25,000 nt of DNA from Isochrysis galbana (Eukaryota > Haptophyta > Isochrysidales > Isochrysidaceae). The position numbers and the translations under genes were made by a program. Where the stretch lies: contig JADDIW010000135.1 in NCBI GenBank assembly GCA_018136815.1, positions 1-25,000 on the forward strand. Reading direction: 5' to 3'. The notes under the pieces were generated by a model. The model saw only the letters and a list, made by a program, of their open reading frames with translations, was not told the origin of the DNA and searched no databases. This document shows positions 16,690-25,000 of this stretch, piece by piece (position 1 is the first letter of the stretch; every line of letters begins with the position of its first letter).

Positions 16690-17009
16690 GACAGATGAAG
16701 GCGGGAAACTCTGCCCTTTGCCCTTTGTCTTTTCAATATATATACGATATAACTCAATATCAATACAGTATACACGAGGGCTCTCCGCTGGAATCGCGTT
16801 CGGGCGACAAGCTCAAGCTCGAGGCATTCACTTAAACAGCACGATTTGTACAATATCGCGGGGTTTGCACAACGTGCCGAGATGAAGCGGAGCGGAGGGG
16901 ACGGGAGGGCGATCTCGCCCTCGCCAAGGGGGGAGGGGCTGAGAGTCCCGGAGGGGCGGGGAAGAGAGCGGAACGCCAGACTTTACCAATGTCAGATTTT
17001 TGGCAACGA
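16690..17009. other. Spacer upstream of the minus-strand hypothetical gene
   Basis: AT-rich AATATATATACGATATAAC at about 16736-16754 lies some 55-70 bp upstream of the proposed ATG at 16684 and could be a core promoter. The rest is GC-rich without a recognised gene. Confidence 0.3.
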
Positions 17010-17120
17010 GGGGTACTCCTCGAATTCCCTCAAATTCCGAAAAAAATCCTCAAATTCCCTCAATTCTGAGATGGTCATTATTTTTTCATCCCTAATAAAA
17101 AACACTCTTTGACCGCCCTA
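17010..17120 (-). repeat. Solo right end of the TAGGGCGGTCAAACAG family
   Basis: The reverse complement reads TAGGGCGGTCAAAGAG (one mismatch to the consensus), then TGTTTTTTATTAGGGATGAA, ATGACCATCTCAGAATTGAG and GGAATTTGAGGATTTTTTT. This is the same block order as the left end of the full element at 19776. No partner terminus is visible further left. Confidence 0.8.
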
Positions 17121-17530
17121 GCACCATCGCAGTTCGCGTCTCTTCTGTGACCCCCACCCCCCTCTCTCTCTCCCCCCCAGGGGCCCGCGCGACCTTCAAG
17201 AGGAAGATGAGAGGCGATACTCACAAAGTATTGAGTATGGAGAAGAGTAGGGTAGAGGGGCCCCTATAAAGAGTACTCTTCTAGTGGAGGAGCGGGGGGA
17301 GGGGGGGCGAGCTCTCGATGATGACCAGAGATGAGAGCTATAGCGCCTTCTCTATGTACTTGATCGGTACCTGCGAAAGACGGTCTCTTTCTCTTTTCCC
17401 CGACGTCTTGAAAGGAAGCCCAGAGCTTCTTCTGTTCGCATGACCCACCCTCTCCTCGTCGCTCTTCGGCTGGTCCGCAGGCTTTCTCCCCCCCCTCTCC
17501 TCCACAAGTTCTCCTTTGCTTCTTCTCTGT
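17121..17530. other. Intergenic region
   Basis: No gene is recognised. It leads into a strongly pyrimidine-rich zone. Confidence 0.3.
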
Positions 17531-17544
17531 TGTATTCTCATGGG

Positions 17545-17825
17545 TGGCAGGGGAGTAGTCTCTCTCTCTCCCTCTCTCCCTTCCTCTATCTCCCTCCCCC
17601 CCTCTCTCTCTCACTCTCCTCTCTCCCTCCCTCTCTCCCTTTCTCTCTCCCTTTCTCTCTCTCTTTCTCTCTCTCTCCTCACTCCGCGCGCTCTTTCCTT
17701 TCTCTCTAACAACCCCCGCGCCGAGGGCGCGGCGCCCCCCCCCCTTCCCCCCCGCCCCTTTCCCCCCTCGCCCCTTCCCCCTCCGCCCCCCCCCCCCCCC
17801 CCCAAGCCCCAACACCCCTCTCCCC
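17545..17825 (+). repeat. CT microsatellite and polypyrimidine tract with an 18-C run
   Basis: (TC)n and TCCC units at about 17560-17705, then C-rich sequence with an 18-C run at 17786-17803. The tract ends about 15 bp before the ATG of the repeat-protein gene and therefore occupies its presumed leader or promoter. Confidence 0.75.
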
Positions 17826-17841
17826 ACCCAGGCCGAGCCGG

Positions 17842-18966
17842 ATGGCGGAAGCTGATGAGGGTATACCAAACGGCTCGGCCAGGTTGCCCAACCACCTCAA
17901 CGCCCCCTCGGGCCTCCAGGTTGAGCGGGCAGAGCCCTCAGGTCTCGTCAGCCGCCTCCTGGAGGCCGAGGCGGAGGAGGCTGCAGACTCTCCCATGCTG
18001 CCTGGCAGGATCCGCGAGCTTCAGATGGGGCATGATCCAACCGGACGGACCAGCCCGCAGGGGACGATGCTGCTCGAGCGAAAGATGCAGAGACAGAAGG
18101 AGGGACACGATGCGCAGACTGACGAGGGCACATCGGTTGCCCAGCAGCAACAGTGGCCTGTCAGCAATGAGGAGACTCCCCGGGTGGCTGATGAGGCAGA
18201 CAATGCCGGCTCATACGCTTCCAATTCGCTCCTGGGTAGGACGAGTGCGACGCATGTGCAGACGCGCACAGGCGAAGACTCGCCTATGCTTTCTGGCCGG
18301 CTCCACCAGCTCATGATGGGCCGCGACCCCACTGATGAGACTAGTCCGCAAGGGACACGACTGCTCGAGCGCAAAATGCAGAAGCAGAAGGCGGGTCACA
18401 GGGATGGGCAAGATGAGCAGCATCACGACGTCCTTACAAGCGTTGCAGGGTACGACGCCGCACGTCAGTGTGAGACGGCTCACGCACCCGGGTTTTCGAG
18501 GAGTGGTGCTAGACCAAGACCATCACCTCTTGACGTTGGCGGTGCATCCATCGATCCTGGACGAGTGGCATCGCCCCTGGGCCGCACCATTCCTGCACAT
18601 CTACAAGGACTAGCAGATACCGAATCACCTATGCTCCCTGGCCGGCTTCGGCAGCTTCAGATGGGCAATGATCCGACGGATACTACGAGCCCGCAGGGGA
18701 CGAGGCTGCTTGGTCTCAAGATGCAACGGCAAAGGGATGGCCATGCAGCCGATTCGCATCCACCGGTGATGCTCTGCAACAACCAGGCGATCCCAGATGA
18801 CTCGACGTCCAGCCCCATGGGTGCTGCACTTCTAGCCCGGAGAATGGAGCGGCAGCACAGTATGCAGCGCGAATGGCCTGTAAGTGGGCTTGCTACGGAC
18901 ACGCCAGTGCCAGGGGAGTGCCGTGTGGGAGAGCTGAGTACGCCGCCTAAGCTAGGCGAGAGATGA
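17842..18966 (+). CDS. Repeat protein with SPMLPGRLRQLQMG...TSPQGTRLLERKMQ units
   Basis: A 374-residue intronless frame of a family I do not recognise. A unit of about 41 residues occurs at 49-89, 146-186 and 260-301. It consists of (D/E)SPML(P/S)GR(I/L)xxLxMGxDPT, then TSPQGTxLLxxKMQxQ and ending in GH. A fourth half-unit lies at 321-341 (TSSPMGAALLARRMERQ). Linkers also echo each other (LGRTSATHVQ and LGRTIPAHLQ; QQWPVS and REWPVS). The first half of the unit predicts a short helix after SP, the second a basic amphipathic helix. SP and TSP sites suggest proline-directed phosphorylation. There is no signal peptide or membrane segment; it is probably a cytoplasmic or nuclear scaffold or linear-motif protein. 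The ATG at 17842 is chosen as the first after the polypyrimidine tract. Confidence 0.75.
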   Translation: MAEADEGIPNGSARLPNHLNAPSGLQVERAEPSGLVSRLLEAEAEEAADSPMLPGRIRELQMGHDPTGRTSPQGTMLLERKMQRQKEGHDAQTDEGTSVAQQQQWPVSNEETPRVADEADNAGSYASNSLLGRTSATHVQTRTGEDSPMLSGRLHQLMMGRDPTDETSPQGTRLLERKMQKQKAGHRDGQDEQHHDVLTSVAGYDAARQCETAHAPGFSRSGARPRPSPLDVGGASIDPGRVASPLGRTIPAHLQGLADTESPMLPGRLRQLQMGNDPTDTTSPQGTRLLGLKMQRQRDGHAADSHPPVMLCNNQAIPDDSTSSPMGAALLARRMERQHSMQREWPVSGLATDTPVPGECRVGELSTPPKLGER

Positions 18967-19775
18967 TCTGTGAGAGATGATCCCGCGAACCAGTGGCCGC
19001 CGTTAATATGGCGAAGATTGCATGACGAGTGTCGTGAGAGACGAGTCAAGTCCCTACTAAGATGCCTTGTGGCCGAAGCCTATTCACGAGCATGGAAGTG
19101 GTCACTTTCTCAGTACTGAGGCTCAGGGGTACACAAGGTGAATTGGGATCAACCGATCGGTACACTCGCCGCACTGCCTCTTAGGCGGTTCAAATACTAC
19201 GGTACAATGTTTGGCCGCCATCCTCGGCAAGAAGCAAGCCGTTCTCGTCAAACATGTCGCCATCCTCGGCGGCAAGGAAAGGGCCAGGAGCTCATGCATG
19301 TCCATGACAAATCCGGTCATCATTGCAATCGGACTCTCAGGCTAAGCAAGTTGAGGGCGCGTTCCCTCTAGCATTCCTTTTGGGAGCAACGTGCCCTCTC
19401 AAGCTGGGTTGGCACTGCCACGTAGGCCTTGACTGGCCTGAGGACTTGGTGGGCTTGGCCCCCGTCTCTTGGTTCTTGGTGGTTGATATTGATTCCATTG
19501 GTGCTTCTTCTACTGTTGGGGTAGATGCTGCCGCAGTTGTGTGCCCATACCATCTCACATGGCTGTCGAGGATGTTGCGTTTGCTATTATTTCCTGTCTC
19601 ACCTTTGTTGAGCTGTTTGTTTTCGTTGGTGAGAGGGGACCAGCCATGACAATGAGGTGACAATTGTACAGCTCGCATCGGCAAGAAGAAAACGCTCTTG
19701 AAGACGAAGATGCCTATTAATGCTATTGGGTCTTTTCTCCTCCGAGAACCCGAGAACCCGGCTCCAACGCCCTTG
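18967..19775. other. Intergenic region
   Basis: Presumed 3' flank of the repeat-protein gene, then open frames on both strands (19323-19649 plus, 19337-19684 minus) without a recognisable domain. No repeat or RNA is supported. Confidence 0.3.
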
Positions 19776-21040
19776 TAGGGCGGTCAAACAGTGTTTTTTT
19801 ATAAGGTGTGAAAAATGACCATCTCAGAATTGAGGAAATTTGAGGATTTTTTTCGGGAGAAAGTTCCCAATACACCCAACTAGCACATATCCGGGGTCCA
19901 TTAGGACCCGGACCCCCCCCCTTGGGCCCCCACAACCAAACGTAATCAAAAAAAGACAGAAGACGCTAAAATCGCAAAAGCTTGAAAAGCTCAATTTCAA
20001 GTCGAGACCGGGTGCGCTGCGTGCCCGTTTTCGACGATCCATCAGGATGGGAGACCCCACCAGATACCAAATACACAGGTCCCACCCGCATGGTCACGCC
20101 AATCGGACAGGCCGCGCCCCGATACCTCGTCGAAATCACCCATCCGCCGACCGAGCCCATTGAACGTTGAGCCGTCGCCGAGGGAGGCCCGGAGAGCCCA
20201 ACTTCGAACCGATGGCGGGCGCGCTGCGTGCCCGTTTTCGACGATCCATCAGGACGCGCTGGGAGACCCCACCAGATACCAAATGCACACAGGTCCCACC
20301 CGCATGGTCACGCCAATCGGACAGGCCGCGCCCCGATACCTCGTCGAAATCACCCATCCGCCGAGCCCATTGAACGTTGAGCCGTCGCCGAGCGAGGCCC
20401 GGAGAGCCCAACTTCAAACTGATGCCGGGCGCGCTGCGTGCCCGTTTTCGACGATCCATCAGGAGCTGGGAGACCCCACCAGATACCAAATACACAGGTC
20501 CCACCCGCATGGTCACGCCAATCAGACAGGCTGCGCCCCGATACCTCGTCGAAATCACCCATCCGCCGAGTCCATTGAACGTTGAGCCGTCGCCGAGCGA
20601 GGCCCAAAGAGCCCAACTTCAAACTGATGGGGCCTTTGGTAGCCAGGGTAGTCGCGTGCGCGCGCTGTGAGGAGCTGGGTGGGCTGCGCGGGCAATGATG
20701 CCAGAGGGTCAGGGAGTGGTCGGACTGTCGGCAGCCCGACACGGCGCTGCATCGGGCGGGAATCAAATGCCGAATGTAGCTTATATATAAAGGAACCGAT
20801 CCCCCGCGGGCGCGACCGCCAATTCTTTACGGGTAGAGCGTGAGTGCGCGTGACGGAGGGGGGGAGAGGGGGAGCGGATCGCACCATTTCTTGGCGAAGA
20901 TTTTCGTAGCGTCAGGTAGCCCCCCCCCGGAGCTTTTTATTGGGCATCGCGCCACGGTCAAAAAATGCAGCCCAACCCTTACTATTTGTTAAAAAGCCCC
21001 TGTTTGACCGCCCTATTAAAAAACCTGTTTGACCGCCCTA
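19776..21040. mobile_element. Full-length non-autonomous element with TAGGGCGGTCAAACAG termini
   Basis: The left terminus TAGGGCGGTCAAACAG (19776-19791) is matched by an exact inverse at 21025-21040; a second inverse copy lies at 21000-21015. Every terminus of the family in this window (1426, 17120, 19776, 21015, 21040) begins or ends with TA, consistent with GGGCGGTCAAACAG inverted repeats and a TA target duplication of Tc1/mariner type. The 1265-bp interior has no transposase; it holds a T-rich left region, a ~208-bp tandem repeat and a TATATATAAAGG box near 20780. Related partial copies lie at 890, 1426 and 17010. Confidence 0.75.
20014..20636 (+). repeat. Three tandem ~208-bp units inside the element
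   Basis: Units begin with GCGCTGCGTGCCCGTTTTCG at 20014, 20221 and 20431, so the periods are 207 and 210 bp. Each runs through ACCAGATACCAAA, CCCGCATGGTCACGCCAATC, GATACCTCGTCGAAATCACC and GCCCAACTTC. The last unit fades at AAACTGATG near 20630. A single diverged unit is present in the copy at 1155-1365. The long open frames here are by-products of the repeat. Confidence 0.9.
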
Positions 21041-22115
21041 GAGCTCAGCGTTGCCAATTGGCTTAAGCTCCGAGTATCGATGAGTATCGCGATGGAACTT
21101 GATCGGCGAGCTCCTTGATTCGAGCAAGCTCCGCAGCCTTCTTCCTTCTTTGTCCGGCCATGGTGCTTCTTCAAGAGTGCTGCCTCCCGCTTAGGTGCCC
21201 TCGCTTCGCCTTTCGTCTTGCGTTCAAATCGTGCAGCCTCTCGCTGAGGTCTGAGGGCGCGGCTCTCCCGCTCTCCCCCTTACTTCCCCTGGCCGCAACA
21301 TGACTTCTCTCTAGCGGAAGGCACTGAGCGCGTGGCGGTCGCCCTTTGGACGTGCACGCCACAGTTCCCAGTTGCAGTTGATATTGCTACGCCCCTGTCT
21401 TACAAGATTCTTCTTCCTAGATGTAATGGGACAGTGAGGGCGGTCCAATTCTACTGTTTTTACGGGAACTTGCTCGATACCGACGCTCCACCCTCCCTTG
21501 TGAGCCACTGTGCACAGCGCGTCTGTCCGTGCCCTTCGCCCGTTTTTCCGATGAGCCTGGAGCATCGGCTTTTACTTTGCCTTGCTAAGGCTTCGCTCAG
21601 CATGATATCGCGACCTCAACGACTGTGATTTCCCTTTCCTCGATGTAGTTGCAGAGCAGGCTCGCCAGTGCGACAAAGGTGCGCTACCGTAAGTGGTACG
21701 CAGCAAAATACTGATAAAGATGACTAATGCTCAGAATGAGCTGCAGCCCCCCCGTCCCTTGCTCAGCTCAAAAACTCAACTCGGGCCCAGTCTCTTAGTC
21801 TGACGTGGAGACGATGCCTTCGGCGGCTGGACTACTACCGATATCCAGATCGCACGCAAAGATTGAGGCACCATGTTCAGGAAACATCGTCGTCGTTCCC
21901 GCTGCTCCATACACGTCACAGAGACCACTGGGCGTCCGTGTACGCTTGCCAATACGATCTCAACCATTTAACGCATTCGGTCCTCCTCTGTTATCGTTCT
22001 TATCGACGTGATGTCAGTATTGCACCATGCATATGTCGGACCATGCCGTCAATGAGAATGGGACGCGTGTCGGCGGCCCCAGCCACACTCGTATTCTTTC
22101 CGGGAAAAAGGGCCA
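21041..22115. other. Intergenic or unresolved region
   Basis: No gene is firmly supported. A minus-strand stretch at about 21060-21360 reads ERLHDLNARRKAKRGHLSGR, then a stop, then MAGQRRKKAAELARIKELAD; it is basic and helical and could be an exon or a broken gene. Frames at 21776-22011 on either strand lack signatures. Confidence 0.3.
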
Positions 22116-23402
22116 TCATGGAGGTGACAGCATGTACATCCACTCTTCGTCGCACATCACAAAATGGTTAGAGTAGCAATGATGTAAGGTGTGGTCATAC
22201 TCGCAAAAACTGACTGCCCATCGGCCACCTTCCCCGTGAGGGATGGAGCAGGGCTCTTCATCACAAGCGGTGATGAAGGAGGTCAAGCAGATGGCTTCTG
22301 GATGTCTCGGATGTGCTGATATGGCGTCGGAACATGAGCGGCGCCGCATGTCACCCCGAAGGTTGCTGCGGCCAATAAGGGGAAGACATGGGCTTGGGGG
22401 TGGCGGTCGGGGCTGCGGGATCATCGGCGGAGGGGGAGGTGGAGCAGGTAGAAAGATCCACGTCGCCTCGCATTCAATGAAGGTCGAGGAGTGACACCTT
22501 CCTGTCGTAGAGTCGTACTCGCACAAGCTGACAAGCCAAGGATCGGTGCCCTGCGTCGGATGTTCACAGGGTTCATGGTTGCACATTGTCAAAAATGCTG
22601 ACTCGCATGCTGCTCTTGGATTGTTCGTTGTGTGAAGAAGGGCGTCGTAGCACCAGCTCCGGCTTCCGTCCGCTCGCAAATTGCGACGGCCAACGAGGGC
22701 TTGGCAAGGGACCGGTGATGGAGGGGTCGGCACAGACTTGGATATCGAGCCTGTGTTGCAACCATGGAAATGCGAGGTTTGACAATGAGAGGTCGTCGCA
22801 TTGTACTCGCAGAAGGCCACCGGCCAAAGGCTGTCGTGGTCGTCCGGCAGTACGCAAGGCTCTTCGTGGCAAGACGTGATGAAGAAGGAGTTGCACGTTG
22901 CTACAGGGTCATCTATAACACCGGTCAAGGCATCATGGCAATATCGTCGAATTCCGTCACCGCGCAAGTTGCTCCGACCAGTCAGTGCAAGGCAAACGTC
23001 GGGAGGCGGAGGCGGATTTGGAGGGCTTAGGGGTGCCCATGGCGGCGAGGCGATGACGGCTGCGGCGGCTACGGGCAGCTGCTTTGGCCTCTGGAGCATG
23101 TGTGTGAGGCCGAGAACCAGCAGCGCAGTGCCTGCCATGCCAGTGAGCACCAGCAGGCAAAATTGTAGAGGTGTCACCCCAACACTGGGCACACACGCCT
23201 TATGTGCAGGTGACGGCTTCTGTGCCGACGATGCAGGCGACACTTTGCTTAAAGGAGCAGGCGCCAGTGCGGGGCTAGCATCTGGCGCCGCTGGCTCCGT
23301 GGTCTTCGTGGCGCTTGCCATCTCGACGTCTTGGCCGGTCGTCGAATTTGCCTCGTTCTCGACCAGCTGGAGGAAGCGGTTACCCTCGACTGTCGGAGCC
23401 AT
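22116..23402 (-). CDS. Single-pass membrane protein with three eight-cysteine modules
   Basis: From ATG at 23402 the protein has 428 residues: an Ala/Pro/Ser-rich N-terminal region (1-75), one membrane segment (about 79-101, FCLLVLTGMAGTALLVLG), a proline-rich stalk, and three homologous modules at 137-215, 233-311 and 339-417 joined by Pro-rich linkers. Each module has eight cysteines with identical spacing: X17, X14, X7, X4, X14, X8, X7. Shared motifs are GR(S/R)NLR(G/A)D, C-x-DA, EPC and FCEY or LCEY. Lack of a signal peptide and the disulfide-type modules suggest a type II membrane protein with the modules outside the cell or in the lumen. The family is not recognised. An upstream in-frame ATG at 23579 adds only Gly/Arg low-complexity sequence translated from a purine tract, so 23402 is preferred. 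Confidence 0.78.
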   Translation of the reverse strand: MAPTVEGNRFLQLVENEANSTTGQDVEMASATKTTEPAAPDASPALAPAPLSKVSPASSAQKPSPAHKACVPSVGVTPLQFCLLVLTGMAGTALLVLGLTHMLQRPKQLPVAAAAVIASPPWAPLSPPNPPPPPDVCLALTGRSNLRGDGIRRYCHDALTGVIDDPVATCNSFFITSCHEEPCVLPDDHDSLWPVAFCEYNATTSHCQTSHFHGCNTGSISKSVPTPPSPVPCQALVGRRNLRADGSRSWCYDALLHTTNNPRAACESAFLTMCNHEPCEHPTQGTDPWLVSLCEYDSTTGRCHSSTFIECEATWIFLPAPPPPPPMIPQPRPPPPSPCLPLIGRSNLRGDMRRRSCSDAISAHPRHPEAICLTSFITACDEEPCSIPHGEGGRWAVSFCEYDHTLHHCYSNHFVMCDEEWMYMLSPP

Positions 23403-23429
23403 GGCGGGCGGATCACGTCTGCCGCCTCC

Positions 23430-23625
23430 TTTCCCCTGTCCGCACACCCCGCGCCTTCCTCTCTCCCCCCCCGCCCCTCCACCCCTCTCCCTTTCTCTCT
23501 TCCCTCTTCCCCCCCTCCCCCCCCCCCCCCCCCCCACCTCACCCCACCCCACCCCCCCACTTCCCTCCCCTCCCCGCAAATCCCCCCGCTCTCACCCCTC
23601 TTTCTCCGCCGCCGCCGCGCGCGCG
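23430..23625 (+). repeat. Polypyrimidine tract with a 19-C run, upstream of the cysteine-module gene
   Basis: Nearly pure C/T on the plus strand (purine on the gene's strand), including a C-run of 19 at about 23517-23535. It covers the presumed leader or promoter of the minus-strand gene. Comparable tracts lie before two plus-strand genes. Confidence 0.7.
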
Positions 23626-24622
23626 CTCCGCCTGCTGGCCAAAGGCGCGAGCCCGCCCGCCGCCCGCCGTTGCTCCTGGCCAGCCAAATATTTGTACTCC
23701 AGTAGAGTAGAGTAGTAGTATCAAATTTTTCTTCCGCCCAGATTCGAAAATGTCACCCATGTGAACCGCTCAGTCCGTTGCTACAAGTCGCTGGTATAAA
23801 AAATAGTCGAACGCGAACTCAACTCAAACACGCAAACTTTTTGACCGTTTGAACATAGTCAACTACCTACTGCACTCCGTTGACCCCCAAAGTGAACACT
23901 CTCAAAAACCCTGAAAATTTTCCTCGCGCCGGGGCCCCGTTGACGGTGAGCATGATCTTGCGCACTCTGACTGCTGCTATCGTGGCAGAGGGCCTAGAGG
24001 CGTCGTCCTCGTTGGTAGCGGGGCAGGGTGATAGCTTTGGGCTAGTGTAACCCAGGCACCAAAGTCTGCAAACCTGGGCTTGAGATCATGGGAATCCGAA
24101 TCTGTGTGGGTCTTGTGCGTCGGTAGCAATATGGGGAACTGTTCAACTGTGAGTGTGGGCGCGTACCTTACACGAATATTCATGCCTACAGCCTTCAGAT
24201 GGGCAGGAATACAACATAGATCACCTATCACAACATCCGCGCTCTACACAATATGCTCACTGCAAAGCATGACATAACACATGTACTAGATGACGACGCG
24301 CACGGCGTGCGGCCAGTAGAGGGATAGCAGCAAATACGTCAAGACATGAGCACCGTTGTCGTGGGCTACGGATTTACGCACAGAGGGAAATAATTCCGCG
24401 GATGCGCAAGCGAGAATGCAAGAAGAGGCTAAACCTTGCGTCTCCGACCCTTTGCGCATGTAGAATAAGCGGGAATGTTGTTGGGAAATCAAACGCCGGC
24501 GAATACGATCTTGATTTAACAAATGAAGCTGGGTGCCATATCGAGTTGGTGCATTCCTACAAATCGTACGCCTTAGGCATTGAGGAGTGAACTGCAAAGC
24601 CCATAGCAAATCGGAACCCAAC
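23626..24622. other. Intergenic region
   Basis: No gene is recognised. It includes AGTAG simple repeats near 23698-23720, a region with repeated TTGACC/CAACTCAA-like words at 23800-23945, and a 142-codon minus frame (24286-24714) that overlaps the GalU-like gene and has no motif. Confidence 0.3.
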
Positions 24623-25000
24623 TTATGCGCCGGCCCCATCGGCTCGCGTCTTGGACGCCCCCGCCAGCGCGCCGATAGCCCGCAAGTATGCATGAGGCTC
24701 CCCTCCAATGTCACATCGTTCGCCCTCTAAGAGTACGCCGCAAAGGCCCGACTCGATTCGAGTGGTGTTGAGAGCCTCCGTCAGTTGAAGCGGCGGCGCG
24801 CCAAGAGAGTCTCCACGCGCCCGGAGCAATTCGTCGAGCGTCCAAAGCAAGGCGCGAGTATCACTAATGATGTATAACCCGAACGCTGTGAGAAAGGTTC
24901 CGTCCACCACACCCGGTATTCGGAGGCGTGAACGCGCAAAGTCTGCGTTTGGTTTCTCAACTAGCATTGTGATGGAGAGGCGAGGCGAGGGCTCAGATGA
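24623..25000 (-). CDS. GalU-type UTP-glucose-1-phosphate uridylyltransferase, C-terminal part
   Basis: The frame is open to the right edge and ends at 24623. It contains, in family order, the VEKP motif (MLVEKPNADFARSRLRIPG), FGLYIISDTRALLWTLDELL (equivalent to the GRYILTPEIF segment), PLQLTEALNT (QLTDAL) and GVLLEGERCDIGGEPHAYLR (the DIG-x-x-xGYL signature). GalU-type enzymes make UDP-glucose from UTP and glucose-1-phosphate; this bacterial-type fold differs from the usual eukaryotic UGPase. The nucleotide-binding N-terminal half (GxGTR-type loop) lies outside the window. Two features differ from typical GalU: an extra DGTF-like insertion before FGLY and a Gly/Ala-rich tail. The methionine at 24967 is internal, not the start. 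Confidence 0.75.
   Translation of the reverse strand, partial: SSEPSPRLSITMLVEKPNADFARSRLRIPGVVDGTFLTAFGLYIISDTRALLWTLDELLRARGDSLGAPPLQLTEALNTTRIESGLCGVLLEGERCDIGGEPHAYLRAIGALAGASKTRADGAGA

Noticed and set aside
17264..17995. Arg/Glu/Gly-rich minus frames and Ser/Leu-rich plus frames
   Set aside because: Products of the CT-rich tract upstream of the repeat-protein gene.
19323..19684. Open frames on both strands that might be retrotransposon gag remnants
   Set aside because: No zinc knuckle, protease or other signature could be seen; resemblance was only compositional.
23403..23579. 59-residue N-terminal extension of the cysteine-module protein
   Set aside because: It is Gly/Arg low complexity translated from a purine tract; the ATG at 23402 opens a normal-looking sequence.

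Overview
The window is nuclear DNA of a eukaryote, most likely a microalga or a related protist. The evidence is a GT-AG intron inside an ERdj3-type DnaJ gene, a TXNDC9-type phosducin-like gene, pentatricopeptide (PPR) repeats, a GalU-type nucleotidyltransferase, proline-rich coding regions and dense non-coding repeats. The species cannot be named from the sequence. No rRNA, CRISPR array or credible complete tRNA was found.

Layout. 1-708: 3' end of an ERdj3/DNAJB11-like co-chaperone with one clear 251-bp intron. 709-5400: gene-poor DNA with two copies of a dispersed TAGGGCGGTCAAACAG element family, a second repeat family, a reverse-transcriptase fragment near 4400 and an ATATCC-rich segment. 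5497-8244 (minus): a 915-residue fusion of PPR repeats, a CCCH zinc finger and a TrmB-like tRNA m7G methyltransferase domain. 8550-11400: a minisatellite, the first copy of a 460-bp coding duplication, a large imperfect inverted repeat and a polypyrimidine tract. 11469-12242 (plus): TXNDC9-like protein. 12770-15600: more dispersed repeats, a perfect 15 x 19-bp array, the second copy of the 460-bp duplication and a transposase-like fragment. 15727-16684 (minus): a hypothetical gene interrupted by a 184-bp element with 18-bp terminal inverted repeats and 8-bp target duplications; the element could be spliced out exactly. 17842-18966 (plus): a protein built on a 41-residue repeat. 19776-21040: a full-length non-coding element of the TAGGGCGGTCAAACAG family. 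22116-23402 (minus): a single-pass membrane protein with three identically spaced eight-cysteine modules. 24623-25000 (minus): C-terminal part of a GalU-like UDP-glucose pyrophosphorylase.

The genes are independent eukaryotic units rather than an operon. Recognisable roles are ER protein folding, chaperone regulation, RNA modification or processing, and sugar-nucleotide supply. The least ordinary items are the introner-like insertion, the eight-cysteine modules, the SPMLPGR/SPQGTRLL repeat protein and the PPR-CCCH-TrmB fusion.
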